A DNA stretch of 8,182 bases from Phycisphaeraceae bacterium (lineage in GTDB: Bacteria > Planctomycetota > Phycisphaerae > Phycisphaerales > Phycisphaeraceae). The notes beneath the pieces were generated by a model. It was not told the origin of the DNA and ran no database searches. It worked only from the letters and a program-made list of their open reading frames with translations. The stretch is taken from NCBI GenBank assembly GCA_029260675.1, contig JAJDCV010000100.1:1-8182 (forward strand). The letters are read 5' to 3'. Each line of letters starts with the position of its first letter. Position 1 is the first letter of the stretch. The translations under genes were made by a program, and so were the position numbers. This document shows positions 1 through 5,917 of the stretch, in pieces.

Positions 1-30
1 CTGTTTCGGATGTTTAAGCCGAAGAAGTAA
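1..30 (+). CDS. Possible 3' end of an upstream plus-strand gene (partial)
   Basis: Frame 1 is open from the window edge and reads LFRMFKPKK before a TAA stop at 28-30. A short basic tail is a common way for a protein to end, and the next gene starts 22 bp later on the same strand, which would suit an operon. The other two plus-strand frames also stop within the first 40 bases, so nine open codons carry little statistical weight. The product cannot be identified; the stretch could equally be intergenic. Confidence 0.25.
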   Translation: MFRMFKPKK

Positions 31-52
31 TTCAGTGTGAGGCCAGATTGCG

Positions 53-751
53 ATGATCGATCGTGATGCCCGCAACAAGTTATGCGAAGCGATCACCGCT
101 TATACCGGTGAATCTATCGCGGCGTTCGAATTCGACGAGCGGATCCACGAAATTGCTGGTAGTACAGAGGATCAAACCGTTGATCACACGGTTCACCTTC
201 TTTGGCATTACTACGACGATTGTGAAGATCACAAGATCGTTGCGACCAAAGAAGAATGGGATTATTTCCAAAGACTACGGCTCATGTTGGAGTCGGACGT
301 TGAATTACAGCTAGCCAAGAACTGGCGGTGGAGCATCAGGCAGAGTGTCGCGGCTTTTGGTCTGATTGTCTTTATATACGTCGTTTTCATCACCGGGTTG
401 GGTGTTCATCTCTACATCATGGCCATCCCGTTCGGTCTTGTTTCCATAGCGATTTCGGATAGATGGTGGGTGCAGAAACCTGACCCGGAGGAGGATTCAA
501 GGCTTGCTCCGTTTTCGTCATTTTCAGACTTGATCTACACGCGGCGGCGGGTGCGATCATTCTCAAAGAAACGTTACCTCTGGCCTATTGCCAGTCGATC
601 CATTCGAAGTGAATCTACAGCCTTCATTCTTGATCAGATTGGGATTGCGATATGGGTGCTCCATGCCCCGGTTGCACTTTTCTATCAGATGTTTCCACGT
701 AGAGATGTATCAGCACGGCTCGTTACGCCGTCGGCCGCTGTGACATCGTGA
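53..751 (+). CDS. Uncharacterised membrane protein, about three transmembrane helices
   Basis: I do not recognise a named function. The 232-residue product has a soluble acidic N-terminal part (1-90) with an aromatic and acidic stretch, WHYYDDCEDH at 51-60 and KEEWDYFQRLRLMLESD at 66-82. Two adjacent hydrophobic segments follow (about 98-116 and 118-134), then a charged loop with a basic cluster (TRRRVRSFSKKR, 163-174), then a third hydrophobic segment (about 195-213). I have a vague, unverified memory of similar DxxT...YDD..DH...KEEWxYxQRL proteins annotated as hypothetical in planctomycetes. The ATG at 53 has a GTGAGG sequence ten bases upstream (37-42). The gene is clearly AT-richer than its neighbours: 241-300 is about 47% GC against about 65% for a sample of the sigma gene, which suggests separate ancestry. 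Its last nine codons overlap the end of the minus-strand DUF1844 gene, so the C-terminus LVTPSAAVTS is largely antisense to that gene and may be a read-through tail. Coding status is likely; function is unknown. Confidence 0.7.
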   Translation: MIDRDARNKLCEAITAYTGESIAAFEFDERIHEIAGSTEDQTVDHTVHLLWHYYDDCEDHKIVATKEEWDYFQRLRLMLESDVELQLAKNWRWSIRQSVAAFGLIVFIYVVFITGLGVHLYIMAIPFGLVSIAISDRWWVQKPDPEEDSRLAPFSSFSDLIYTRRRVRSFSKKRYLWPIASRSIRSESTAFILDQIGIAIWVLHAPVALFYQMFPRRDVSARLVTPSAAVTS

Positions 752-1157
752 GTTGGACGTAGCGGTTGCGTAGTTCGTAGAGCGTGGTGGCGAGCATGTC
801 GGACTCTTCTTTGGAGAGGTTGTCCTTGGTTTTCTCCTCGATGACGCCGAGCATGTCCAGGTGATGGCGAGCGAGGTCCAGGTGGGCCATGCGTTGGCCG
901 GTCTGGGGGTCGGGGATCTCGCCCAGGGCGAAGAGGGCCTGGGTGGCCATGGTGCTGATCAGGGTCTCGAACGATGCGGCGGGCATCTGCCGGCCGCCAG
1001 GCCCGGATGCGCCAGCCGCTGAGGCTCCTGTGGCGTCACCGCTACCGGATTCCGCCTGCTGCCTGGCCTTGGTCTGCTCGGTGAGCTTCTGCTTCTCGGC
1101 CTGGGCCTGGGTCTTCCAGTCGTCATCCACAATGATCTTCGGGGCTTCGTCGGACAT
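723..1157 (-). CDS. DUF1844 domain-containing protein
   Basis: This is a 144-residue cytoplasmic protein with no signal peptide or membrane segment. It starts MSDEAPKIIVDDDWKTQAQAEKQKL, a charged N-terminal segment likely to form a helix (11-35). A low-complexity Ala/Gly/Ser linker follows (36-60), then the conserved DUF1844 core: FETLISTMATQALFALGEIP at 63-82, DPQTGQ at 83-88, and a helical hairpin running through DLARHHLDMLGVIEEKTKDNLSKEE to YELRNRYVQL. The family is widespread in planctomycetes and some other bacteria; I know of no established biochemical role. The ATG at 1157 is supported by AGGA about nine bases upstream. The gene follows ispH on the same strand after about 200 bp that include a long inverted repeat, so it may be transcribed separately. 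Its stop lies inside the 3' end of the convergent membrane-protein gene, a 29-bp tail-to-tail overlap. Confidence 0.88.
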   Translation of the reverse strand: MSDEAPKIIVDDDWKTQAQAEKQKLTEQTKARQQAESGSGDATGASAAGASGPGGRQMPAASFETLISTMATQALFALGEIPDPQTGQRMAHLDLARHHLDMLGVIEEKTKDNLSKEESDMLATTLYELRNRYVQLTMSQRPTA

Positions 1158-1206
1158 GGGTCTGTGTTCCTAGGGTATGCGTGATTTCTAACGGCAGTTT
1201 AGCAGG

Positions 1207-1357
1207 ATCACCGCAAAGAGCACGAAGGCGGAAGAATCAGAATGTAGACAGGATGACAGGATTTACAGGATGGGAACAGAGGCCATGCCAACAATCTATC
1301 CAGTCCATCCTGTCATCCTGTCTACATTTCTTGGCTTTGCTTCGTGCCTTCGCGGTT
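1207..1357. repeat. Long imperfect inverted repeat with perfect 22-bp inner arms
   Basis: The stretch 1241-1262 (starting AATGTAGACAGGATG) is exactly reverse-complementary to 1307-1328, leaving a 44-base centre. The similarity continues outwards with small gaps. The left flank 1209-1237 (ACCGCAAAGAGCACGAAGG...) matches the reverse complement of 1329-1356 (ACCGCGAAGGCACGAAG...). The left arm also carries three direct copies of ACAGGAT (1248-1254, 1256-1262, 1265-1271). The element fills nearly all the space between the ispH stop (1361) and the DUF1844 start (1157). In the minus-strand transcript it would fold into a strong hairpin between the two genes. The CAGGAT-type and AAGGCACGAAG-type wording resembles dispersed intergenic repeats I recall from several phyla, but this was not searched. 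No transposase or other ORF lies within it. Confidence 0.85.
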
Positions 1358-1360
1358 GCA

Positions 1361-2323
1361 TCACTTCGCCGAGCTTTCTGCCAGGACGCGCAGGCTTACC
1401 GGGAGGTTGAAGCTCATGTCTTCTTCGACGACGGTGGCGTGTTCGACCTCGCCTTCGAAGTCATCGACAAGTTTCTGGACGATCTGCTGGACCAGGTGTT
1501 CCGGGGCTGACGCGCCGGCGGTGACCAGCACGCTCTTGACGCCGTTGAACCAGGCGGGGTCGATCTCGCTGGCGTCGTCGACGAGTTTCGCGGGGATACC
1601 GGGGGACCCGGGGGGGCCTGCGTTCTCGGCGATCTCCGTGAGGCGTACCGAATTCGAGCGGTTCTGTGACCCGACGACCAGCACCAGGTTTGCCCGGGTG
1701 GACAGGTCACGGACCGCGTGCTGGCGGTTGGTCGTGGCGTAGCAGATGTCCTCGGTCGGGGGTTCCTTGACCTGCGGGTAGCGCTGACGGATGGCGGCGA
1801 TGATCCGGTTGGCATCATCCACGCTCAGTGTGGTCTGCGTCAGATATACGATCTTGTCATCGGGCGAGAAGGGCAGGTCGGCGATGTCCTGAGGGGACTC
1901 GACGATCGTGATCGCGCCGGGCGCTTCGCCGACGGTCCCGACGACCTCGTCGTGCCCGGCGTGGCCGATCAGGAGGATGTGGTAGCCCTGCCTGGCGTAG
2001 CGCAGGGCCTCCATGTGGACCTTGGTGACCAGCGGGCAGGTGGCGTCGATCAGGGTGCAGCCGCGTTGTTTGGCATCCTGGCGGACCTGCGGGCTTACGC
2101 CGTGGGCGCTGAAGACGACGGTGGCGTTCTCCGGGACGTCGTCGATGTGGTCGACGAAGACGACGCCCTGCTTGATGAAGCCTTCGACGACGTGGCGGTT
2201 GTGGACGATCTCGTGGTAGACGTACAGGGGGGTCCCGACGATCCTGACCGCCTGCTCGACGGTCTGGATGGCCATCTCGACGCCTGCACAGAATCCACGG
2301 GGGTTGGCGAGCAGCACCTTCAT
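1361..2323 (-). CDS. ispH: 4-hydroxy-3-methylbut-2-enyl diphosphate reductase (IspH)
   Basis: IspH is the last enzyme of the MEP isoprenoid pathway. This cytosolic [4Fe-4S] protein reduces HMBPP to a mixture of IPP and DMAPP. The 320-residue product has normal family length. The three cluster cysteines are visible: C12 in NPRGFCAGVEMAI, C96 in DATCPLVTKVH and C194 in EDICYATTNRQ. Substrate-binding histidines are H41 (HEIVHN), H74 (SAHG) and H124, and the proton-donor glutamate falls at E126 in GHAGHDEVVGT. The serine/asparagine motif GSQNRSNSVRL (218-228) and VTAGASAPE (267-275) are intact. One oddity is a Pro/Gly-rich loop, AGPPGSPGIPAK (235-246), a few residues longer than I expect here and encoded by G/C homopolymers at about 1590-1620. 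The ATG at 2323 lies 9 bp after the GT9 stop, which suggests co-transcription. No strong Shine-Dalgarno is seen, so translational coupling is plausible. Confidence 0.96.
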   Translation of the reverse strand: MKVLLANPRGFCAGVEMAIQTVEQAVRIVGTPLYVYHEIVHNRHVVEGFIKQGVVFVDHIDDVPENATVVFSAHGVSPQVRQDAKQRGCTLIDATCPLVTKVHMEALRYARQGYHILLIGHAGHDEVVGTVGEAPGAITIVESPQDIADLPFSPDDKIVYLTQTTLSVDDANRIIAAIRQRYPQVKEPPTEDICYATTNRQHAVRDLSTRANLVLVVGSQNRSNSVRLTEIAENAGPPGSPGIPAKLVDDASEIDPAWFNGVKSVLVTAGASAPEHLVQQIVQKLVDDFEGEVEHATVVEEDMSFNLPVSLRVLAESSAK

Positions 2324-2332
2324 CGAAGCATG

Positions 2333-3226
2333 TTAACCCTGATGCGGGCAGGCATCCAACACCTTGTCGACCTCGAGCCAATCCATCGCCTCGGGGCTTT
2401 TAGGTGCCAACACGGTGACGGCCGGTCCGATCGGTGTCCAGCGTGTGGGGTCGGTCGGGCCGAACAGCGCGACGGTCGGCAGGCCCATCTGCGCCGCGAG
2501 GTGGGTCGGTCCCGAGTCGTTGCCGAGGTAAGCCGATGCGCCGGTGAGTGCGTCGTGTAGTTCTTGTAAGGTTCCGAAGACCTTAGCGCCGACCTGCCGC
2601 GCCCAGTGGTCCAGCCGATCCTTGGGCCAACGCTCGGCCTCGGCCTCACCCAATAACGGCAACACACGCCGGCCACGTTCGGTCAGCACGCCGATCAGTC
2701 TTTCGTACCGCTCGATCGGCCAGCACTTATCGATCCCGCCGCTGCCGGGATGGACCACGATCGGCCCGGTCACGGCCCCGCCGTTGGTTACCTCGGGCGG
2801 GGCGTTCAGTTCCAGGCCCTGGTCTTTGGCCTGCTGCTCGTACCAGTCGCAGACGTGGCCGGTGAAGCTGTCGGTTGGGATTGGATCGAGGAAGATGCGC
2901 TTGGCCTGCGGCGCGAGTCTTTCCACGTTCGCCGCCCAGTCGTCCTGGCCGTTGCTGACGAAGCTGACGATGTGGATGGCCTGGTCGAACAGCTCAGCGA
3001 TCGCGGGGCTGACCGAGGTGGGCCCGCCCTTGGCGTGCAGGCGGATGAACTCCCACATCTGGATGTCCATGGGGGAAATACCGGGGGTGACGTCGTAGAG
3101 CAGCTTGGTTGCCAGGGTCGCGCGTTCCCAGGCGGAGACGAGCGTGGTCGGGCCTGGGAGCCGGCGGAGCATCGGCAGGGTCAGGACGAAATCGCCCAAG
3201 GCACCGTAATGGAAAAAGACGTTCAT
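2333..3226 (-). CDS. Glycosyltransferase family 9 (heptosyltransferase-like)
   Basis: The 297-residue product has the GT9/ADP-heptose:LPS heptosyltransferase architecture: two Rossmann-like halves. The N-terminal half opens with FFHYGALGDFVLTLPML (4-20), the usual acceptor-side glycine motif. The C-terminal half has IVVHPGSGGIDKCWP (156-170), the NDSGPTHLAAQMGLP nucleotide-sugar motif (236-250) and FGPTDPTRWTP (255-265). GT9 enzymes usually add heptose or related sugars to LPS core or another envelope glycan at the inner face of the membrane; the donor and acceptor here cannot be read from sequence. I chose the ATG at 3226, which leaves the family motif at the very N-terminus and has GGA about seven bases upstream. 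A TTG four codons further upstream (3238) is possible but less likely. The gene is first in a tight pair with ispH. The two are not an obvious pathway, so the link may be only co-transcription. Confidence 0.9.
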   Translation of the reverse strand: MNVFFHYGALGDFVLTLPMLRRLPGPTTLVSAWERATLATKLLYDVTPGISPMDIQMWEFIRLHAKGGPTSVSPAIAELFDQAIHIVSFVSNGQDDWAANVERLAPQAKRIFLDPIPTDSFTGHVCDWYEQQAKDQGLELNAPPEVTNGGAVTGPIVVHPGSGGIDKCWPIERYERLIGVLTERGRRVLPLLGEAEAERWPKDRLDHWARQVGAKVFGTLQELHDALTGASAYLGNDSGPTHLAAQMGLPTVALFGPTDPTRWTPIGPAVTVLAPKSPEAMDWLEVDKVLDACPHQG

Positions 3227-3525
3227 CCGCGTGTCCAAGTGGGGTAGAGGGTTATTTTAACGCCGGCTGTGACGGGTGGCGCATCCGATAATACCCGGAC
3301 CCCGGTGGCTGGCTCCCATGAGCCTTAAGCAGGGGGGCGATCCCGCCGAATCTACTCACGGAGCGGTGTGAAAGGCCCCTATCGGTATGAGGCTGCGCCC
3401 GCCCCCGGCCCCCGGATTCTCAGCGGATCGCCCCGGTCTCCATACCGGGCTAACCGCAGAGCACCCCGGAATGCCCGGCAGTACCCCCCCCGGTCACAGA
3501 CCGGAACCCTGGTGGAACGACCGTT
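3227..3525. promoter_or_regulatory. Divergent intergenic region between GT9 and sigma factor genes
   Basis: This 299-bp gap separates two divergently transcribed genes and must hold both promoters. For the sigma gene the best -10-like sequence is GATAAT at 3287-3292, but no properly spaced -35 is clear (TGTGAC at 3268-3273 is too close). For GT9, TAAAAT on the minus strand (3254-3259) is a possible -10, again without a good -35. The half near the sigma gene is very C-rich. It holds two small perfect hairpins with matching CCGGT/ACCGG stems, listed separately. Short ORFs here (for example an ATG at 3318 giving 17 codons) show no coding evidence. The sigma gene's ribosome-binding sequence is GGTGGA at 3511-3516, nine bases before its ATG. 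Confidence 0.45.
3432..3504 (+). repeat. Two similar small hairpins in the sigma factor leader
   Basis: The first hairpin is CCCGGT (3432-3437), a six-base loop, then ACCGGG (3444-3449). The second is CCGGTC (3490-3495), a three-base loop ACA, then GACCGG (3499-3504). They share the CCGGT/ACCGG stem core and lie 40 bases apart. The second ends six bases before the GGTGGA ribosome-binding sequence of the sigma gene. The paired CCGGT/ACCGG dyads could be a dimeric protein's operator in DNA or RNA structure in the leader. Random occurrence in C/G-rich DNA is also possible, since each stem is only six base pairs. Confidence 0.4.
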
Positions 3526-4410
3526 ATGGCGAGCAATCGTGTCAAGAGCGGGTTAGAGATCTACCTCAAGCAGATCGACGAGTCCCCGCTGCTGACGGCA
3601 GACCAGGAGAAGGAGCTGTGCCGTAACATCATCGAGCGGGACTGCATGGCCTCGCGCGAACACATGGTGCGGTCCAACCTGCGCCTGGTCGTCTCCATCG
3701 CTAAGCGCTACATGAACCGTGGCCTGCCCCTGACCGACCTGATCGAGGAAGGCAACATCGGGCTGATGAAGGCGGTCGAGGGCTTCAACCCCGACATGGG
3801 TGCGCGTTTCTCGACCTACGGCACGTGGTGGATCAAGCAGGGCATCAAGCGTGCATTGATCAACGCCGTGCAACCGATCCACATCCCCGCCTACATGGTC
3901 GAGTTGATCGCCAAGTGGAAGCGTGCCTCGCGCGACCTGGAAGAGGAGTTGGGCCGAACGCCGAACATCCAGGAACTGGCCGAGCGGATGGAACTGCCCG
4001 CCAAGAAGATCAAGATCATCCACAAGGCCGTCCGCGCCTTTCAGCGCCCGCCCCAGACCGGCGGCAGCGGGGCCGAGGGCGAGGGCCCGACCCTCTCGGA
4101 GATGCTCAGCGACGAGCGAACGCTGGGCCCCGATGAGCAGGTACTGCTGGACGACGACCTGGCGACGATCGCGATCCTGCTGGACGCCATCGACGACCGC
4201 GAGGCGACGATCCTGCGCCTGCGTTACGGGCTGGATGGCAACGAGCCGTTGACACTCAAAGAGATCGGCAAGCACGTCGGGCTCACCCGCGAGCGCGTCC
4301 GGCAGATCGAGGCCGAGGCCCTGCGCAAACTCAACTCAAAGCTCAACAGCGACTGCCCCTTGGCGAATGTCGCCATCAAAGAGCCCGCCGACAACCGCCG
4401 CTCGGCGTGA
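3526..4410 (+). CDS. Sigma-70 family RNA polymerase sigma factor, RpoD/SigA type
   Basis: This 294-residue sigma factor directs core RNA polymerase to -10/-35 promoters. It lacks region 1.1 and the long non-conserved insert of E. coli RpoD. Visible parts are region 1.2 (about 9-38, GLEIYLKQIDESPLLTADQE), regions 2.1-2.4 (about 45-118, with NLRLVVSIAKRYMNRGLPL, DLIEEGNIGLMKAVEGF and FSTYGTWWIKQGIKRAL), region 3 (about 119-205, with LGRTPNIQELAERM) and region 4 (about 212-270). Region 4 ends in the -35-binding helix-turn-helix LTLKEIGKHVGLTRERVRQIE. The melting tryptophans W101/W102 are present. Aligning to E. coli Q437 and T440, which contact the -10 element, Q105 is kept but T440 becomes K108. 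All four regions identify a group 1 or group 2 factor and rule out an ECF sigma. Whether it is the primary factor cannot be decided here, so no symbol is given. The ATG at 3526 has a GGTGGA ribosome-binding site. The gene stands alone, divergent from GT9 and convergent with gcvT. Confidence 0.93.
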   Translation: MASNRVKSGLEIYLKQIDESPLLTADQEKELCRNIIERDCMASREHMVRSNLRLVVSIAKRYMNRGLPLTDLIEEGNIGLMKAVEGFNPDMGARFSTYGTWWIKQGIKRALINAVQPIHIPAYMVELIAKWKRASRDLEEELGRTPNIQELAERMELPAKKIKIIHKAVRAFQRPPQTGGSGAEGEGPTLSEMLSDERTLGPDEQVLLDDDLATIAILLDAIDDREATILRLRYGLDGNEPLTLKEIGKHVGLTRERVRQIEAEALRKLNSKLNSDCPLANVAIKEPADNRRSA

Positions 4411-4539
4411 CGTGAATTATTTTCTTTCGTCCTCAACTCGAACGGGCCATTTTACCCGCCGGGCACGGCACGTTTTTGACGTGATACGTTGCTCTGCTGC
4501 ATGGCCAGGATCAGGTTGAGATCGTTAAGCCACGAGCGT

Positions 4540-4565
4540 CGTTTAGCGGGCGATCGCAGATCGCC
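4540..4565 (+). repeat. REP-like unit 1: CGTTTAGC plus hairpin
   Basis: The octamer CGTTTAGC (4540-4547) is followed after one base by a perfect 7-bp stem, GGCGATC (4549-4555), a GCA loop, then GATCGCC (4559-4565). An octamer foot beside a short GC-rich palindrome is the plan of REP (repetitive extragenic palindromic) sequences. Two further copies lie in inverted orientation in the same gap. Confidence 0.6.
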
Positions 4566-4643
4566 GATCCAGGCCGCTAGATCGGCTTCGACATATCCAT
4601 AGCGCTGTGCAAAGGTTCAGCCCGGGCGGCCACCCCCGGTGAT

Positions 4644-4669
4644 CGCCGCGTGGCCGCGGCGGCTAAACG
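4644..4669 (-). repeat. REP-like unit 2: CGTTTAGC plus hairpin, inverted
   Basis: Read on the minus strand, CGTTTAGC (4669-4662) runs directly into a perfect 7-bp stem, CGCCGCG (4661-4655), a GCCA loop, then CGCGGCG (4650-4644). The stem sequence is unrelated to those of the other two units, while the octamer is identical. Confidence 0.6.
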
Positions 4670-4712
4670 TTACCCCCGTTACTGATGAATTTTTACGGAT
4701 CTAGCCAACGCT

Positions 4713-4737
4713 CGGATCTACGATCCGCCGCTAAACG
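4713..4737 (-). repeat. REP-like unit 3: CGTTTAGC plus hairpin, inverted
   Basis: On the minus strand, CGTTTAGC (4737-4730) is followed after GG by a perfect 6-bp stem, CGGATC (4727-4722), a GTA loop, then GATCCG (4718-4713). Its loop and inner stem (GATCGTAGATC) closely resemble unit 1 (GATCGCAGATC). Units 1 and 3 therefore form an inverted pair about 150 bp apart. This unit lies 36 bp downstream of the gcvT stop. Confidence 0.6.
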
Positions 4738-4772
4738 GAAGGGTTTCTATTCGATTGGCTTGTGTGATACGG

Positions 4773-5894
4773 CTAGGTAGCACGCTTGTAGAACGGCAAC
4801 CCGACGATCTCGCCGTCGACGCGGCTGGAGCCGGCGGCGATCAGGACCTTGTCGCCGAGGGTGCAGGCGTTGGGTGTGACGTAGGCCAGGGCGATGGGGT
4901 AGCCGAGCGTGGGTGAGAGGCAGCCGGAGGTGACGGCCCCGAGTTGTTTGCCTTCTTTATAGATCGCGTTGCCCTGGCGGGGGGTGCGTCGGCCCTTGAG
5001 TTTGACGCCGACGAGTTGGCGCTGAAGGCCCTGCTTCTTGATGGCCCGCAGCGCGTCCTGCCCGATGAAGGGCTCGCCGTCTTCTTCTTTATCTTTGTCG
5101 AGGCTGACGGCGAAATCCAGACCCGCGGTGAAGGGGTCGGTGTCTTCGTCGATCTCGTGGCCATACAACGGCATCGCCGCTTCGATGCGCAGCGAATCGC
5201 GTGCGCCCAGGCCGGAGGGCTTGACGGTGGTGTCGCCCTGGTCCTTGAGCAGCAGCTTGATCGCCGACCCGGCCATCTTGGCTGGGAGGATCACCTCGAC
5301 GCCATCCTCGCCGGTGTATCCGGTGCGGCTGATGACGATCTTCATGGTCAAAAGGCTCTTAACGCAGAAGCTGTACCGCTTGAGTGACGGCACTTCTTGC
5401 GAGACCTTCGCGATGATGTCCATGACCTTGGGGCCCTGGATGGCGATCATTGCGGTGGACTCGGTCTTGTCCTTGATCTTGACGGTCAGGCCGTCTTTCA
5501 CATCGTCGAAATGGTCCAGGAGTTTTTCACGGTTGGATGCGTTGACGACCAGCATCCACTTGTCGGGGAAGCGGTAGACCAGCACGTCGTCCTTCACCCC
5601 GCCGTCCTCGTTGCAGATCAGGCTGTACCGGCAGGTGAAGTCTTCCATGTCACCGACCCGGCGGGTCAGCAGGCGTTCGAGGTAGCGCTGGGCGTCTTTG
5701 CCGGCAAACTCGATCCGCCCCATGTGTGAGACGTCGAACAGCCCGCCGAGGTTCCGGACCTGCTTGTGCTCGTCGATGATGGACCCGTAGCGGATCGGCA
5801 TCTCCCAGCCGGCAAAGTCGATGAGCTTGGCGTCGTGCTCGGTGTGGAACCCGTGGAACGGCGTCTCCATGAGCGTGGGGGCTTGCTGTTCCAT
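4773..5894 (-). CDS. gcvT: Glycine cleavage system aminomethyltransferase (T protein)
   Basis: GcvT takes the aminomethyl group carried on lipoylated GcvH, passes its carbon to tetrahydrofolate and releases ammonia, giving 5,10-methylene-THF. The 373-residue product is the usual length. The family motifs are in order: FAGWEMPIRYGSI near the N-terminus, GLFDVSHMGRIEF (51-63), the GGVKDDVLVY stretch (98-107) with the conserved catalytic aspartate in its DD pair, RTGYTGEDGVEV (190-201), GLGARDSLRIEAAMPLYGHE (228-247), and the C-terminal barrel domain with GAVTSGCLSPTLGYPIALAYV. A charged insertion, DKDKEEDGEPF (266-276), precedes FIGQDAL. These motifs favour GcvT over related folate proteins such as YgfZ or dimethylglycine dehydrogenase. 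gcvH and gcvP are not in the window, so gcvT is separated from its partners. It has its own promoter 91 bp downstream of ftsI. The ATG at 5894 has AAGG about 14 bases upstream, a rather long spacing. Confidence 0.95.
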   Translation of the reverse strand: MEQQAPTLMETPFHGFHTEHDAKLIDFAGWEMPIRYGSIIDEHKQVRNLGGLFDVSHMGRIEFAGKDAQRYLERLLTRRVGDMEDFTCRYSLICNEDGGVKDDVLVYRFPDKWMLVVNASNREKLLDHFDDVKDGLTVKIKDKTESTAMIAIQGPKVMDIIAKVSQEVPSLKRYSFCVKSLLTMKIVISRTGYTGEDGVEVILPAKMAGSAIKLLLKDQGDTTVKPSGLGARDSLRIEAAMPLYGHEIDEDTDPFTAGLDFAVSLDKDKEEDGEPFIGQDALRAIKKQGLQRQLVGVKLKGRRTPRQGNAIYKEGKQLGAVTSGCLSPTLGYPIALAYVTPNACTLGDKVLIAAGSSRVDGEIVGLPFYKRAT

Positions 5895-5917
5895 ATGCGG
5901 GGTTCGGCCTTACTTAG

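Larger units (their letters stand above)
4411..4772. other. Gene-free gap between convergent sigma factor gene and gcvT
   Basis: This 362-bp stretch has no credible ORF. Just after the sigma gene there are only weak hairpins: GCCG/CGGC (4458-4461 and 4466-4469) followed three bases later by five T residues, and overlapping it CACGT/ACGTG (4469-4473 and 4479-4483). Either might act as a poor intrinsic terminator; neither is convincing. The rest is occupied by three REP-like octamer-hairpin units, listed separately. An additional 7-bp inverted repeat, GCCGATC at 4563-4569 and GATCGGC at 4580-4586, competes for bases with the first unit. A degenerate octamer, CGTTAAGC (one mismatch to CGTTTAGC), lies at 4523-4530. 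Confidence 0.7.

Noticed and set aside
1248..1271. Short ACAGGAT direct repeats considered as a CRISPR fragment
   Set aside because: Units are only seven bases, spaced by one or two bases, with no spacers; they belong to the inverted-repeat element.
1181..1510. Plus-strand ORF of 109 codons through the inverted repeat
   Set aside because: It consists of repeat sequence plus the antisense of the ispH 3' end, with no sign of real coding.
1718..2560. Plus-strand open frame of 280 codons across ispH and GT9
   Set aside because: It is antisense to two genes with intact family motifs, and its translation is Asp/Val/Gly-rich, a typical shadow of high-GC coding sequence.
3236..3238. TTG start for the GT9 gene
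   Set aside because: It would add four residues before the conserved motif and lacks a ribosome-binding sequence; the ATG at 3226 fits the family better.
3387..3626. Possible 79-codon leader ORF overlapping the start of the sigma factor gene
   Set aside because: Pro/Arg-rich translation without a good ribosome-binding site; after 3526 it is just another frame of the sigma gene.
3553..4275. Minus-strand open frame of 240 codons within the sigma factor gene
   Set aside because: It lies wholly antisense to a clear sigma-70 gene, is low-complexity Leu/Val/Asp/Gln-rich and has no recognisable domain.
4458..4483. Intrinsic terminator for the sigma factor gene
   Set aside because: Stems are only 4-5 bp and the T run is short and partly inside the second hairpin, so support is too weak for a separate feature.
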